From: Lachnospiraceae bacterium
Lineage (GTDB): Bacteria; Bacillota; Clostridia; Lachnospirales; Lachnospiraceae
DNA: 64,000 bases
Direction: 5' to 3'
NCBI GenBank assembly: GCA_019423745.1
Contig: JAHZAV010000002.1
Span: forward strand, 24,528-88,527
Part shown: piece by piece, positions 33,436 to 42,540 of the stretch
Numbering within the stretch: position 1 is the stretch's first letter
Layout: the number at the start of each line of letters is the position of its first letter
Made by a program: the position numbers and the translations under genes
Notes under the pieces: generated by a model
Database searches by the model: none
Seen by the model: the letters and a program-made list of their open reading frames with translations, nothing else
Told to the model about the DNA's origin: nothing

Positions 33436-33495
33436 AAAGATAACAGGGCACGTAACAAAACAGAAGTTTGTTACGTGCCCTGTTATCTTTTTAAC
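33431..33495. repeat. Hairpin with ACGTAACA core, copy 2 (bidirectional terminator)
   Basis: Perfect 29-base arms, 33431-33459 and 33467-33495, with a seven-base loop; the apical stem reads CACGTAACAAA / TTTGTTACGTG. Both flanking genes end inside the arms (TAA at 33433-33435 on plus, TAA at 33491-33493 on minus), and the basal AAAAAG/CTTTTT supplies a U-run in each direction. Confidence 0.88.
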
Positions 33496-34927
33496 TTTTT
33501 CTCCAAATTCTATTCAGAATGATACATGCTTCTTTTATCTGTTCTTCCGTCATATTTGCATAACCAAGCAGAATGGTAGCTTCTTCTCTTTTCTCGCCTT
33601 CATCTACAATATAATCAGACAAACCATATACTTTTATACCTTCTTCTGCAGCCCGACTAATTAATCTTGATTCCTGCCGATCGTCTGAGAAATGCAACAG
33701 AAGATGTACCCCTGCATTTTCCCCGGATATACGACACTCTCCTGCTAATGGCCGAAGTCCATAAATCAACTGATCATGACGGTTTTTATACAGCGCTCTT
33801 GTCTTGTTCAAATGTCGTTCGTAATAGCCTTCCTCAATAAAGCGGCATACAATTAACTGATCCACTTTAGAAACTGTAGAATTTAAAAAACGACATTTTT
33901 TCTGGTATACTTCACAAAGTCCAGGTGGAAGCACCATATAGCTCAATCGTATAGATGGCGCAATGGATTTAGAAAATGTTCCAAGATACACTACTTTCCC
34001 ATGGGCATCATAACCCTGAAGAGCCGGAATCGGTTTCCCCTTATAACGAAATTCACTGTCATAATCGTCCTCTACAATATAGCGTCCTTTCTCCTCTTCC
34101 GCCCATTTCAGAAGTTCCATCCTTCTTTTAATCGGCATTACAATTCCTGTCGGATACTGGTGGGACGGTGTCACATATGCAATATCTGCCCCAGAATTTC
34201 TAAGAGGCTCTATTTTCATGCCCATCCCATCCATAGGAATAGGTTTCACCTCATATTCCTGACTTTTAAAGAGTCTGTAAGCTTTTTTATAAGTAGGGTT
34301 TTCTACCGCAATCACATGGTTTCTACCTATAATAGTGCAAAAAAGCATCATAAGATAATCACTTCCAGCCCCTACAATGACCTGATCCGGAGTACAGCTT
34401 ACCCCCCTTGCCTGATAAAGATATCTGCAAATCACACTGCGGAACTCATATTCTCCTCTTGGATCTCCCAATCGAAATAATTCTGTTCTATCATCCGTTA
34501 AAATCTCTCTCGATAGTTTCCGCCAGGTGTTATAGGGAAAACTTTTCAAATCCACTCCATTAGGGGTAAAATCATACTTAATATGCTTAGGCTCTTTTGT
34601 TTCTGTCCTGTAATCAGCGTCTTGCCTCTCTTGCTGAAATCTGTCTTTCTCTTTTGCAGCTTCCAGATGGTATAGTTCATCCACCTGTGCCACAAAAAAA
34701 CCTCTGCAAGGCACGGACTCGATGTATCCCTCAGATAAAAGCTGTTCATAGGCAAGTTCCACTGTACTTCTGCTTACTTCCAGATAGGAAGCAAGCGCTC
34801 TGGTGGATGGCAGTTTTTCTCTGCACAAAATCCTCCCAGCTCTGATTTCCTCCTTAATATAAGTATAGATCTGTTCATAAAGAGGAATTCTATCCGATGG
34901 CTGCAAATTAATGGTTAATTCATGCAT
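33491..34927 (-). CDS. MocR-family transcriptional regulator (GntR HTH plus aminotransferase domain)
   Basis: A 478-residue fusion: winged-helix GntR domain in residues 1-75 (SDRIPLYEQIYTYIKEEIRA, STRALASYLEVSRSTVELAY), a linker rich in Lys and Glu, then a fold-type I aminotransferase domain with the PLP lysine in LGTFSKSIAPSIRLSY. MocR proteins such as PdxR and GabR sense PLP or its adducts. No pdxST, gab or other obvious target is adjacent, so its regulon is unknown. The terminal stop lies inside the shared hairpin. Confidence 0.9.
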   Translation of the reverse strand: MHELTINLQPSDRIPLYEQIYTYIKEEIRAGRILCREKLPSTRALASYLEVSRSTVELAYEQLLSEGYIESVPCRGFFVAQVDELYHLEAAKEKDRFQQERQDADYRTETKEPKHIKYDFTPNGVDLKSFPYNTWRKLSREILTDDRTELFRLGDPRGEYEFRSVICRYLYQARGVSCTPDQVIVGAGSDYLMMLFCTIIGRNHVIAVENPTYKKAYRLFKSQEYEVKPIPMDGMGMKIEPLRNSGADIAYVTPSHQYPTGIVMPIKRRMELLKWAEEEKGRYIVEDDYDSEFRYKGKPIPALQGYDAHGKVVYLGTFSKSIAPSIRLSYMVLPPGLCEVYQKKCRFLNSTVSKVDQLIVCRFIEEGYYERHLNKTRALYKNRHDQLIYGLRPLAGECRISGENAGVHLLLHFSDDRQESRLISRAAEEGIKVYGLSDYIVDEGEKREEATILLGYANMTEEQIKEACIILNRIWRKS

Positions 34928-34981
34928 TTTGCAAACCCTCCATAACCAGAGACAAGGAAAATCCTATAAAACTTTCCTTAT

Positions 34982-36649
34982 TTATTTCGGCAATTTAAAC
35001 GAACTCTTCAATGAAACGATTCGATTGAACACCAATGCATCCGGGGTTGAATCTTTCGCATCAATACAAAAATATCCGTTTCTCACAAACTGGAAGCTAT
35101 CATATGCTCCAGTACCTTCAAAGCTGGGTTCCACATAGCAGTTCCTGCGAATTTCCAAAGAATTAGGATTCAGGTTCAATGAACCATCTTCTTTATTATA
35201 GACACCTTTTTCTTCGTCAACTAAATTTTCATAAAGTCGAACCTCCGCTTTCTGTGCATAGCTGGCCGGTACCCAGTGAATAGTACCCTTTACTTTTCGG
35301 CCGGTAAATCCTGTTCCCGCTTTTGTTTCAGGATCATAAGTTACATGCACTACCGTTACATTTCCCTGCTCATCCGTTTCATAGCTTACACATTTTACAA
35401 AGTAAGCATGCATAAGACGAACTTCATTTCCCGGAAACAGGCGGAAATATTTTTTCGGCGGTTCAATCATAAAATCATCACGTTCAATAAACAACTCACG
35501 TTCAAAAGGAACTTTTCTAGTACCCAGTTCTTCATTTTCCAGATTATTAGCAACATCCAGATATTCTGTCTGCCCTTCCGGATAATTATCGATCACTAAT
35601 TTAATTGGATCAAGCACGGCCATCATACGGGGACGTTTCATTTTCAGATCTTCCCGAATACAATATTCCAGCATAGCATAGTCCACAGAACTCTGACTCT
35701 TGGAAACACCGCACATATCTACAAACATTTTAATTGATTCTGGTGTAAATCCGCGACGACGAAGAGCAGCAATGGAAACAAGGCGGGGATCATCCCATCC
35801 ATCTACAATTCCTTCCTGAACCAACTTCTTAATATACCGTTTTCCTGTAACAACATTCGTCAGATACAGCTTTGCAAATTCAATCTGACGCGGTGCCGGA
35901 TCAAATTCGCATTCCCTTACAACCCAGTCATATAAAGGTCTGTGATCTTCAAATTCCAGTGTACAGATAGAATGCGTAATCTTTTCTACTGCATCCTCTA
36001 TCGGATGAGCAAAATCATACATTGGATAAATACACCATTTATCTCCTGTATTATGGTGAGACATATGTGCTACACGGTAAATAATCGGATCTCTCATATT
36101 AATATTAGGTGAAGCCATATCAATCTTCGCACGCAGAACTCTTTTTCCATCTGGAACTTCACCATTTTTCATTTCCTCAAAAAGCTTTAAATTTTCTTCC
36201 ACGGAACGTTCGCGATAAGGACTGTTTTTTCCTGGCTCTGTCAAGGTTCCCCGATACTCCCTTATTTCCTCCGGGCTCAAATCGCAGACATAAGCCTTTC
36301 CTTTTTTAATCAGCTTTACTGCACATTCATACATAATATCGAAATAGTCAGATGCATAATACAGATGGTCTTTGAAATCAGCCCCCAGCCATTCTACATC
36401 CTTTTTAATGGATTCCACAAACTCCATGTCCTCTTTTGTCGGATTTGTGTCATCAAATCTTAAATGAAATGTTCCATTATATTTTTTTGCAAGTCCATAA
36501 TTTAAAAGAATTGATTTTGCATGTCCAATATGAAGGTATCCGTTCGGTTCTGGCGGAAACCGAGTACAAACATTCTGATAAACACCTTCTGCCAGGTCTT
36601 TATCTATTTCCTGTTCAATAAAATTTTTAGAAACCACTTCTTCTCCCAT
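34982..36649 (-). CDS. glnS: Glutaminyl-tRNA synthetase
   Basis: Class I synthetase of 555 residues charging tRNA-Gln directly. The HIGH motif is in PEPNGYLHIGHAKSILLNYG. At the KMSKS position the sequence is VVTGKRYIKKL, a degenerate form. The C-terminal anticodon-binding beta barrels are present (GRKVKGTIHWVPA). Many Firmicutes rely on GatCAB instead, so this GlnRS class suggests old horizontal acquisition. ATG 36649 has GCAGGAGGTTGCC upstream. It is monocistronic. Confidence 0.95.
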   Translation of the reverse strand: MGEEVVSKNFIEQEIDKDLAEGVYQNVCTRFPPEPNGYLHIGHAKSILLNYGLAKKYNGTFHLRFDDTNPTKEDMEFVESIKKDVEWLGADFKDHLYYASDYFDIMYECAVKLIKKGKAYVCDLSPEEIREYRGTLTEPGKNSPYRERSVEENLKLFEEMKNGEVPDGKRVLRAKIDMASPNINMRDPIIYRVAHMSHHNTGDKWCIYPMYDFAHPIEDAVEKITHSICTLEFEDHRPLYDWVVRECEFDPAPRQIEFAKLYLTNVVTGKRYIKKLVQEGIVDGWDDPRLVSIAALRRRGFTPESIKMFVDMCGVSKSQSSVDYAMLEYCIREDLKMKRPRMMAVLDPIKLVIDNYPEGQTEYLDVANNLENEELGTRKVPFERELFIERDDFMIEPPKKYFRLFPGNEVRLMHAYFVKCVSYETDEQGNVTVVHVTYDPETKAGTGFTGRKVKGTIHWVPASYAQKAEVRLYENLVDEEKGVYNKEDGSLNLNPNSLEIRRNCYVEPSFEGTGAYDSFQFVRNGYFCIDAKDSTPDALVFNRIVSLKSSFKLPK

Positions 36650-36687
36650 GGCAACCTCCTGCTAACTATAATCTAATCATGATTTTT

Positions 36688-36716
36688 ATCTTATCATACT
36701 TCCAAAAAATCGACAA
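36688..36716 (-). promoter_or_regulatory. Promoter of glnS
   Basis: Minus strand TTGTCG (36711-36716), 17-base spacer, TAAGAT (36688-36693), about 40 bases before the ATG. The region between it and the tRNA promoter is only 20 bases, and the two are divergent. Confidence 0.5.
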
Positions 36717-36738
36717 TAGAATTATTTCCAAAAAACCA

Positions 36739-36768
36739 TTGACAAACCACCTGATCATATTGTATATT
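36739..36768 (+). promoter_or_regulatory. Promoter of tRNA-Thr
   Basis: Plus strand TTGACA (36739-36744), 18-base spacer, TATATT (36763-36768), ending 24 bases before the tRNA. Confidence 0.75.
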
Positions 36769-36792
36769 AATCACGTTGCATAAAAAATATAC

Positions 36793-36865
36793 GCTGCCTT
36801 GGCTCAGTCGGTAGAGCGTCGCCTTGGTAAGGCGGAGGTCGGCGGTTCAAGTCCGCTAGGCAGCT
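36793..36865 (+). tRNA. tRNA-Thr (anticodon GGT)
   Basis: Full cloverleaf: acceptor GCTGCCT/AGGCAGC with discriminator T, D arm with GGCTCAGTCGGTAGAGC, anticodon stem TCGCC/GGCGG with loop TTGGTAA (anticodon GGT, reads ACC/ACT), and T arm GGCGGTTCAAGTCCGC. CCA is not encoded. Confidence 0.96.
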
Positions 36866-36866
36866 T

Positions 36867-36898
36867 AAAAGAACTCCTGTTTATCAGGAGTTCTTTTT
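36867..36898. terminator. Terminator after tRNA-Thr, shared with the CorC-type gene
   Basis: AAAAGAACTCCTG and CAGGAGTTCTTTT around the loop TTTAT, with a T-run on the plus strand and an A-run that becomes U on the minus strand. It lies between the tRNA and the convergent gene that ends at 36901. Confidence 0.88.
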
Positions 36899-36900
36899 GC

Positions 36901-38202
36901 TTACTTTTCTTGTTTCTTTTCTACTGTCATCTCGACAATCCTATGATTTTCCACCTTCACTACATGGATTTTCAATTCCTCTGTTTCACAGCAAAAACAT
37001 TCTCCGTCTTCTGGTATACGGTCAATCACTCCACATACAAACCCGCCAAAGGTATCATAATCATCTTCTGTGATTTCTACTTTTAGTTCTTCCTCTACAT
37101 CTTCTACATCAGCAGTTCCTTGAATGTTCCACTTATTTTCGCCAATTTTTACAATATCTTCCGGTGTTTCTTCCTCATTCTGATCATATAAATTACCCAC
37201 CAATGATTCGATCAAATCGTGAAGTGTAATAATACCGCTGACCCCTCCATACTCATCTACTAAAACAGCAAAGTAGACTCTTTTTTCTTTCATCTTTTGA
37301 AAAAGCGCATTGGCCTTCATTGTTTCCGGAACAAAGAAGGGCTTTTCCAATGCATGATTTATCACGTTCTCTTTGCTCCTATTATCTAATCGGAAATAAT
37401 CTTTTGTATCAAGAATGCCCACAATATCTTCCTGATTCTCTTTGCATACCGGATAATGCGTATGTCTGGTCGTGTGTATAATTTCTTCCCATTCACTCAC
37501 TTCTTCATCCAGATAGAGGATTTCCATGTCTACCCTGTGCGTACAAATTTGCTCGATAGAAATATCATCAAATTCAAAGACATTGCGTATCATTTCGCTT
37601 TCTTCCTCATCAATATTTCCCTGATCTTTCCCTTCCACAAGGAGCATTCTGATCTCTTCTTCTGTTACCTGTTCTTCCTCCTCTTCCGGATTAATCCCCA
37701 TCAATCTTAAAATTCCATTTGTTGATCTCGTAAGCAGAAACACAAGGGGTGAAAATACTTTAGATACGCCATAAAGGAGTCCAGAAAGAGCCAATGCCAA
37801 CTGCTCTGATTTTTTCATCGCAATTCTTTTAGGAACCAACTCCCCAAATACAAGGTTAAAATAGGCAAGGATAAGGGTAATAAGTATAAGAGCGATCGAC
37901 TTAATCACATTCTCCGGTACCCCTGCTCCCAATCCAACAATCCACTTTGCTAATGGTCCTGAAAAACTTTCTGCTGCAAAAGCGCTGCCCAAAAGTCCCG
38001 CAAGCGTAATTGCCACCTGTATGGTTGCCAGAAAGCGCGCCGGCTGCTCCGTTAATATATACAAATGGCGGGCTTTTTTATTTCCTTCCTCTGCCATAAC
38101 TCTAAGTTTTGTCTCATTCATAGAAATCACTGCAATTTCAGCACTCGCAAATGTGGCATTCAACAAAATCAGCACTGCCTGCAGTATAATTGCTCCTATC
38201 AT
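36901..38202 (-). CDS. CNNM/CorC-family (hemolysin-like) transporter protein
   Basis: A 433-residue membrane protein: DUF21 (CNNM) transmembrane domain in residues 1-190, a CBS-domain pair (about 205-320, with YPVCKENQEDIVGILD and VYFAVLVDEYGGVSGIITLHDL), and a C-terminal CorC/HlyC domain (DYDTFGGFVCGVIDRIP). Members export or take up Mg2+ or related cations and are often mislabelled hemolysins. AGGAGG precedes ATG 38202 at a rather long 12-base spacing. Confidence 0.9.
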   Translation of the reverse strand: MIGAIILQAVLILLNATFASAEIAVISMNETKLRVMAEEGNKKARHLYILTEQPARFLATIQVAITLAGLLGSAFAAESFSGPLAKWIVGLGAGVPENVIKSIALILITLILAYFNLVFGELVPKRIAMKKSEQLALALSGLLYGVSKVFSPLVFLLTRSTNGILRLMGINPEEEEEQVTEEEIRMLLVEGKDQGNIDEEESEMIRNVFEFDDISIEQICTHRVDMEILYLDEEVSEWEEIIHTTRHTHYPVCKENQEDIVGILDTKDYFRLDNRSKENVINHALEKPFFVPETMKANALFQKMKEKRVYFAVLVDEYGGVSGIITLHDLIESLVGNLYDQNEEETPEDIVKIGENKWNIQGTADVEDVEEELKVEITEDDYDTFGGFVCGVIDRIPEDGECFCCETEELKIHVVKVENHRIVEMTVEKKQEK

Positions 38203-38495
38203 TTCTTATATTTTCCTCCTAATTTCAAGCATAAATAGACTATAAAATCACAAAAGGGTATAACCCACACAGATCCTTTTATCTATACAGATCTGCGAAG
38301 GTTATACCCTTATCTATTCATAATGCTCTACATGGATTTCTTCTCTGCTTCTTATCTGACTGTTTCCATTATGTTCAGTGTCACTTTCTCCACTGTCATC
38401 CATGTATTTGATCACACCTTTCTTTTCGGATGCTCTAAACACCTGTTTCTATGGCCTTTAGATGGATAATAAGATATCACAGCAAAAACGGATTG
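38203..38495 (-). other. Region after sigH: terminator hairpin and a doubtful short ORF
   Basis: A 12-bp inverted repeat AAGGGTATAACC/GGTTATACCCTT (38254-38265 and 38300-38311) with inner pairing CAGATC/GATCTG, followed by TTTTGTGATTTT on the minus strand, should end the cysE-sigH transcript. Between it and sigH lies an open frame of 33 codons (GTG 38415 or ATG 38403 to TAG 38314) with a weak RBS and mostly polar residues; I do not regard it as established. Nothing else is seen. Confidence 0.55.
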
Positions 38496-39110
38496 TCAAT
38501 CCTCCTCTTTGGAAATAATCTTTTCTGTTTTTGCCTTAATTCTCTGAATGGCATTATCTACCGTCTTAGGACTTTTGTCCAGAAGTTCCGCGATTGTCCG
38601 GTAATCTGTTCCAAGAAGATGAAGATACAATACGCGGCTCTCCAGATCACTTAAATTTTCTCCCAGCTCTTTTTCCAGCCTTTGAGCATTTTCTTTGCTT
38701 AAAAAGGCCTGTTCCGGATTACTCTCTTTGCCTGCCTCTATCGTATCAAGGAGATTTGTACTCTCCTCATCATTTGCATTTTCATAAAGAGACACATAAG
38801 AATTAAGAGGAATGTGCTTCTTTCTTCGCGAAGCTTCAATGGCAGTATAAAGCTGTCTTGTTACACACAATTTTGCAAAACTGTAAAAGGAAGACTCCTG
38901 ATTGATGTCATAATCCTGGACCGCTTTAAAAAGCCCTATCATTCCTTCCTGAATCAGATCATCACTCTCTCCTCCCAGAAGATACATTGCCTTAGCTTCT
39001 TTGCGCACCATTCCTTTATACTTTTCCATCAGATAATCTATGATGGCCCGGTCGCCACTACGCAGCAGGCGAATCAGCTGCTCGTCTGTCATCATCTCAT
39101 ATTTCGCCAT
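38496..39110 (-). CDS. sigH: RNA polymerase sigma-H factor (sigma-70 family)
   Basis: 204 residues with sigma region 2 (DLIQEGMIGLFKAVQDYD, the core-binding and -10-recognition segment) and region 4 (YRTIAELLDKSPKTVDNAIQRIKAK, the HTH). It resembles Bacillus Spo0H/SigH, which controls the stationary-phase and early-sporulation programme. The location after cysS-mrnC-rlmB matches the Bacillus subtilis order. rae1 (yacP), normally between rlmB and sigH, is absent; the gap is 38 bp. The RBS is GATGGAGGAGATAT. Confidence 0.93.
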   Translation of the reverse strand: MAKYEMMTDEQLIRLLRSGDRAIIDYLMEKYKGMVRKEAKAMYLLGGESDDLIQEGMIGLFKAVQDYDINQESSFYSFAKLCVTRQLYTAIEASRRKKHIPLNSYVSLYENANDEESTNLLDTIEAGKESNPEQAFLSKENAQRLEKELGENLSDLESRVLYLHLLGTDYRTIAELLDKSPKTVDNAIQRIKAKTEKIISKEED

Positions 39111-39148
39111 ATATCTCCTCCATCTGCCAGCCTTTTCAGCAGATTACA

Positions 39149-39907
39149 TTATACACCCATGCGTTGCCTTACAATCTCATAAGCCAATACTCCCGCTGCC
39201 ACTGAAGCATTCAGAGAATCTATATCTCCCCGCATTGGAATACTCGCTGTAAAATCACAGTGTTCCTTTACCAGGCGGCTTACGCCTTCACCTTCATTCC
39301 CAATTACCAGTCCTATTGGTCCCTTTAAATCCAGATCATACATCTGCGTTCCTCCCATATCCGCGCAGACAAACCACAATCCTCTTTGTTTCAATTCTTC
39401 CATCGTCTTGGCTATATTGGTTACTTTTGCTACCGGCGTATAATGAAGCGCACCGGCTGATGTACGGGCTACAGTTGCCGTCAGTCCCACTGCCCGGCGT
39501 TTCGGTATAATAACTCCATGAGCGCCTGCCAGGTTCGCCGTACGGATAATGGCACCCAGATTATGGGGATCTTCAATATTATCCAAGAGAATCAAAAAAG
39601 GAGCTTCGCCCTTGCTTTCAGCCAAAGCAAGCATATCCTCTACTTCCGAATATTTATATGCTGCTGCATGAGCCACAACACCTTGATGTTTTCCTGTTTC
39701 CGACAGTTGGGAAAGGCGTTCTTTACTGACAAACTGCAGAATCGTGTCTGCTTTTTTCGCTTCTCTGACAATCGTTCGTATGGGACCGTCCTGACACCCA
39801 TCCAGCACATACAGTTTATCAATTGTTTTTCCAGAACGAAATGCTTCCAATACTGCATTTCTCCCTTCAATCACAGTATGATTGGTTTCTGTATTTTTTT
39901 CTTTCAT
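39149..39907 (-). CDS. rlmB: 23S rRNA (guanosine-2'-O-)-methyltransferase RlmB
   Basis: SPOUT-class methyltransferase of 252 residues. It has an N-terminal substrate-binding domain (VIEGRNAVLEAFRSG) and a C-terminal knotted domain with motif 1 NIEDPHNLGAIIRTA, motif 2 LVIGNEGEGVS and motif 3 IPMRGDIDSLNASVA. It methylates G2251 (E. coli numbering) of 23S rRNA. It follows mrnC by two bases. Confidence 0.95.
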   Translation of the reverse strand: MKEKNTETNHTVIEGRNAVLEAFRSGKTIDKLYVLDGCQDGPIRTIVREAKKADTILQFVSKERLSQLSETGKHQGVVAHAAAYKYSEVEDMLALAESKGEAPFLILLDNIEDPHNLGAIIRTANLAGAHGVIIPKRRAVGLTATVARTSAGALHYTPVAKVTNIAKTMEELKQRGLWFVCADMGGTQMYDLDLKGPIGLVIGNEGEGVSRLVKEHCDFTASIPMRGDIDSLNASVAAGVLAYEIVRQRMGV

Positions 39908-39909
39908 CT

Positions 39910-40383
39910 CTACTCCTGTTTCTCTGTATTTTCATTTTCCAAATAATCCAGACCAATCTTTACCAGTTCCAGCATACGCTTCCACTCTTTTTTTAAATAG
40001 AGATAACCAAAAAGAGCTTCAAATCCTGTAGCCCTCCTGTAGTCTGTCACAGATTGGTTTTTTGCGGGAGATACGCTTTTCGCATTTCTCCCCCTTTTAT
40101 AGATTCCATGTTCTTCCTCTGTCAGGCACTCCTGAAGTTTCCGCATCATTTTGGACTGTGCCGATGCCTGGACATAGGAACTGGTTTTTTTGTGGAGCTT
40201 TTGAACTGGCTGATTTCCTTCATTTATCACAAGACTTTTAATAATCAGATCATATATTGCGTCTCCAATATATGCAAGAGTGAGGGGGGAATATTCTCTC
40301 ACATCTGCATCTCTCATTTCAAATACTTCCTTCATACAGGAATCAAATTCCCATTTACTGCCGCCTTCTAAGCTCTTTTCCAT
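39910..40383 (-). CDS. mrnC: Mini-ribonuclease III
   Basis: A 157-residue RNase III catalytic domain without a dsRNA-binding domain. The signature YSPLTLAYIGDAIYDL contains the conserved acidic residues, and ATGFEALFGYLYL holds the second set. It processes 23S rRNA precursor termini. ATG 40383 overlaps the end of cysS by 16 bp; the first 16 residues are poorly conserved and a start at the Met in SCMKEVFE is possible. Confidence 0.93.
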   Translation of the reverse strand: MEKSLEGGSKWEFDSCMKEVFEMRDADVREYSPLTLAYIGDAIYDLIIKSLVINEGNQPVQKLHKKTSSYVQASAQSKMMRKLQECLTEEEHGIYKRGRNAKSVSPAKNQSVTDYRRATGFEALFGYLYLKKEWKRMLELVKIGLDYLENENTEKQE

Positions 40384-41774
40384 TTTACCCCTTCCCTGGT
40401 ATCTTCCAAAATAATCCCTCTACCTGCCAATTCATCACGAATCTGGTCAGCTCTTGCAAAATCTTTCGCTTTTCTTGCTGCCTGGCGTTCCTCAATCAGA
40501 GCCTCGATATCCTCATCCAGAATTTCTTGCTTCTTATTAACAATCAGTCCCATTACATCTGTTAACTTTTCAAGAACAGCATACAGCTTTTCAGTATATT
40601 CTTTAGAACTGTTTTCATCTGTCGTAGTATTGCAGTATTTAACCAGATCAAAAATGGCTGCAATTGCGTCTGCTGTATTAAAATCGTCTTCCATGGCAGT
40701 TTCAAAGGCTTTTACATAATCTTCTGTCTTCTCAAATGCCATCTTCTCTGCTTCTGTCATGTTTTCTGCCTTTGCATTTCCAGACAAATATTTCAGATTT
40801 TCTGCTGCATTCACAATTCTCTCCAGACCATTTCTGGATGCTTCCATCAACTCTGCACTAAAGTTCAGCGGACTTCTGTAATGTGCGCTCAACATAAAAA
40901 ATCGAAGAATCTGAAGATCATACTGCTCGCTGATTTCACGGACTGTACGGAAATTTCCTAATGATTTGCTCATCTTATGGTTATCAATATTCAAAAATGC
41001 ATTATGCATCCAATATTTTGCAAATGTCTTTCCATTTGCCGCCTCACTTTGAGCAATCTCGTTTTCATGATGAGGGAAAATCAAATCCTCTCCACCTGCA
41101 TGAATGTCAATTTCCTCTCCCAGATATTTCTTTGACATAACAGAGCACTCAATATGCCATCCTGGGCGTCCATCACTCCACGGTGACTCCCACGCCGGCT
41201 CGCCTTCTTTTTTGGGTTTCCACAAAACAAAATCCAATGGATCTTCCTTCTCATCCTCGCCGCTTACAAGAAGGGTCCGATTTCCGGATCTTAAATCATC
41301 CAGATTTTTGTGGGACAGTTTACCATACTCATCAAACTTTCTTGTACGGAAATATACGGTACCATTCTTTTCATATGCAAACCCCTTATCGATCAACTGC
41401 TGAATCATCTCCACCATTCCACAAATTTCCTCCGTAGCAAGCGGATTCTTTGTAGCCGGCTTGATGTTCATTCCCTCCATATCTTTTTTACATTCTTTAA
41501 TATATCGTTTCGATATCTCATCTGCCGAAACATGTTCCTCAATTGCCTTGTTAATAATTTTATCATCTACATCTGTAAAGTTAGATACATAATTAACATC
41601 ATATCCCTTATACTCAAAATATCTTCTTACTGTATCAAAAACAATCATAGGCCTGGCATTACCAATATGAATAAAATTATATACTGTAGGCCCGCATACA
41701 TACATTTTTACCTTTCCTTCTTCCACTGGAACAAATTCTTCTTTTTTCCGTGTCATTGTATTAAATAGTTTCAT
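40368..41774 (-). CDS. cysS: Cysteinyl-tRNA synthetase
   Basis: Class I synthetase of 468 residues. It shows MYVCGPTVYNFIHIGNARP (zinc Cys plus the HIGH-type motif) and KMSKSLGNF, with zinc ligands in HIECSVMS and HAGGEDLIFPHHENE. ATG 41774 has GACAAGGAGGAGAAAG upstream; the open frame extends ten codons further but into cysE. It overlaps cysE by 14 bp, so the two are coupled, and both lie behind the T-box. Confidence 0.96.
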   Translation of the reverse strand: MKLFNTMTRKKEEFVPVEEGKVKMYVCGPTVYNFIHIGNARPMIVFDTVRRYFEYKGYDVNYVSNFTDVDDKIINKAIEEHVSADEISKRYIKECKKDMEGMNIKPATKNPLATEEICGMVEMIQQLIDKGFAYEKNGTVYFRTRKFDEYGKLSHKNLDDLRSGNRTLLVSGEDEKEDPLDFVLWKPKKEGEPAWESPWSDGRPGWHIECSVMSKKYLGEEIDIHAGGEDLIFPHHENEIAQSEAANGKTFAKYWMHNAFLNIDNHKMSKSLGNFRTVREISEQYDLQILRFFMLSAHYRSPLNFSAELMEASRNGLERIVNAAENLKYLSGNAKAENMTEAEKMAFEKTEDYVKAFETAMEDDFNTADAIAAIFDLVKYCNTTTDENSSKEYTEKLYAVLEKLTDVMGLIVNKKQEILDEDIEALIEERQAARKAKDFARADQIRDELAGRGIILEDTREGVKWKRA

Positions 41775-42486
41775 CTTTCTCCTCCTTGTCTTTTTCGGCC
41801 TCATCCAGCCGGATTTCTATGGAATCATCTTGCACACAGCGCATGTGTTTTTCCAGTTCCTTCACTTTTTTCTGAAGACGTATATTATCCTTTTGTAACT
41901 CTCTGATATCATTGCTGATCGGATCTGGCAGATGTACTTGATCCATGTCGGAACGGGGAATTTTCTGATCTCCCATTCTCACAACCCTTCCGGGCACTCC
42001 TACCACAGTACAATTGGGCGGCACTTCTTTAAGGACTACAGAACCTGCCCCGATCTTGGAATTCTCTCCAATTGTAAAAGAGCCTAAAATTTTAGCACCT
42101 GCACTTACCATTACATTGTCTTTTAATGTAGGATGCCTTTTCCCCTTCTCTTTTCCAGTTCCTCCCAGCGTTACTCCCTGATACAAAGTCACATTATTTC
42201 CGATAATCGTTGTCTCACCGATAATCACACCTGTACCATGGTCAATGAAAAGCCCCTTTCCTATCCGCGCGCCGGGATGAATCTCAATTCCGGTTTTCCT
42301 TGCGGCTCTCTGGGAAACCCACCGCGCCAGAAAATAATGCTTTTTCCGATAAAGCCGATGTGCCACCCGGTAGCTCAATATCACCTTAAAACTGGGATAT
42401 AAAAAGACTTCCCAATTCGACTTTATTGCTGGATCTCTCTCTCGAATTACTTGTATTTCATCCTTTATGTATGATATAAGTCCCAT
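41761..42486 (-). CDS. cysE: Serine O-acetyltransferase
   Basis: First step of cysteine synthesis, acetylating serine. The 241-residue protein has the left-handed beta-helix of hexapeptide repeats (GIEIHPGARIGKGLFIDHG, IGETTIIGNNVTLYQGVTL), with His in DHGTGVVIGE-type motif and the GG(T)GK loop. The C terminus carries an extra acidic coiled-coil-like tail of about 55 residues (ELQKDNIRLQKKVKELE) not present in short homologues. First gene of cysE-cysS-mrnC-rlmB-sigH. Confidence 0.94.
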   Translation of the reverse strand: MGLISYIKDEIQVIRERDPAIKSNWEVFLYPSFKVILSYRVAHRLYRKKHYFLARWVSQRAARKTGIEIHPGARIGKGLFIDHGTGVIIGETTIIGNNVTLYQGVTLGGTGKEKGKRHPTLKDNVMVSAGAKILGSFTIGENSKIGAGSVVLKEVPPNCTVVGVPGRVVRMGDQKIPRSDMDQVHLPDPISNDIRELQKDNIRLQKKVKELEKHMRCVQDDSIEIRLDEAEKDKEEKDETI

Positions 42487-42540
42487 ACTCGACTCCTTTC
42501 ACCAGGATATAGGAAGATCTAAATACTTTCCCCATACCAT

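Noticed and set aside
38314..38415. 33-codon ORF after sigH
   Set aside because: The RBS is weak, two starts are possible and no pattern is recognisable; only its position before a terminator speaks for it.
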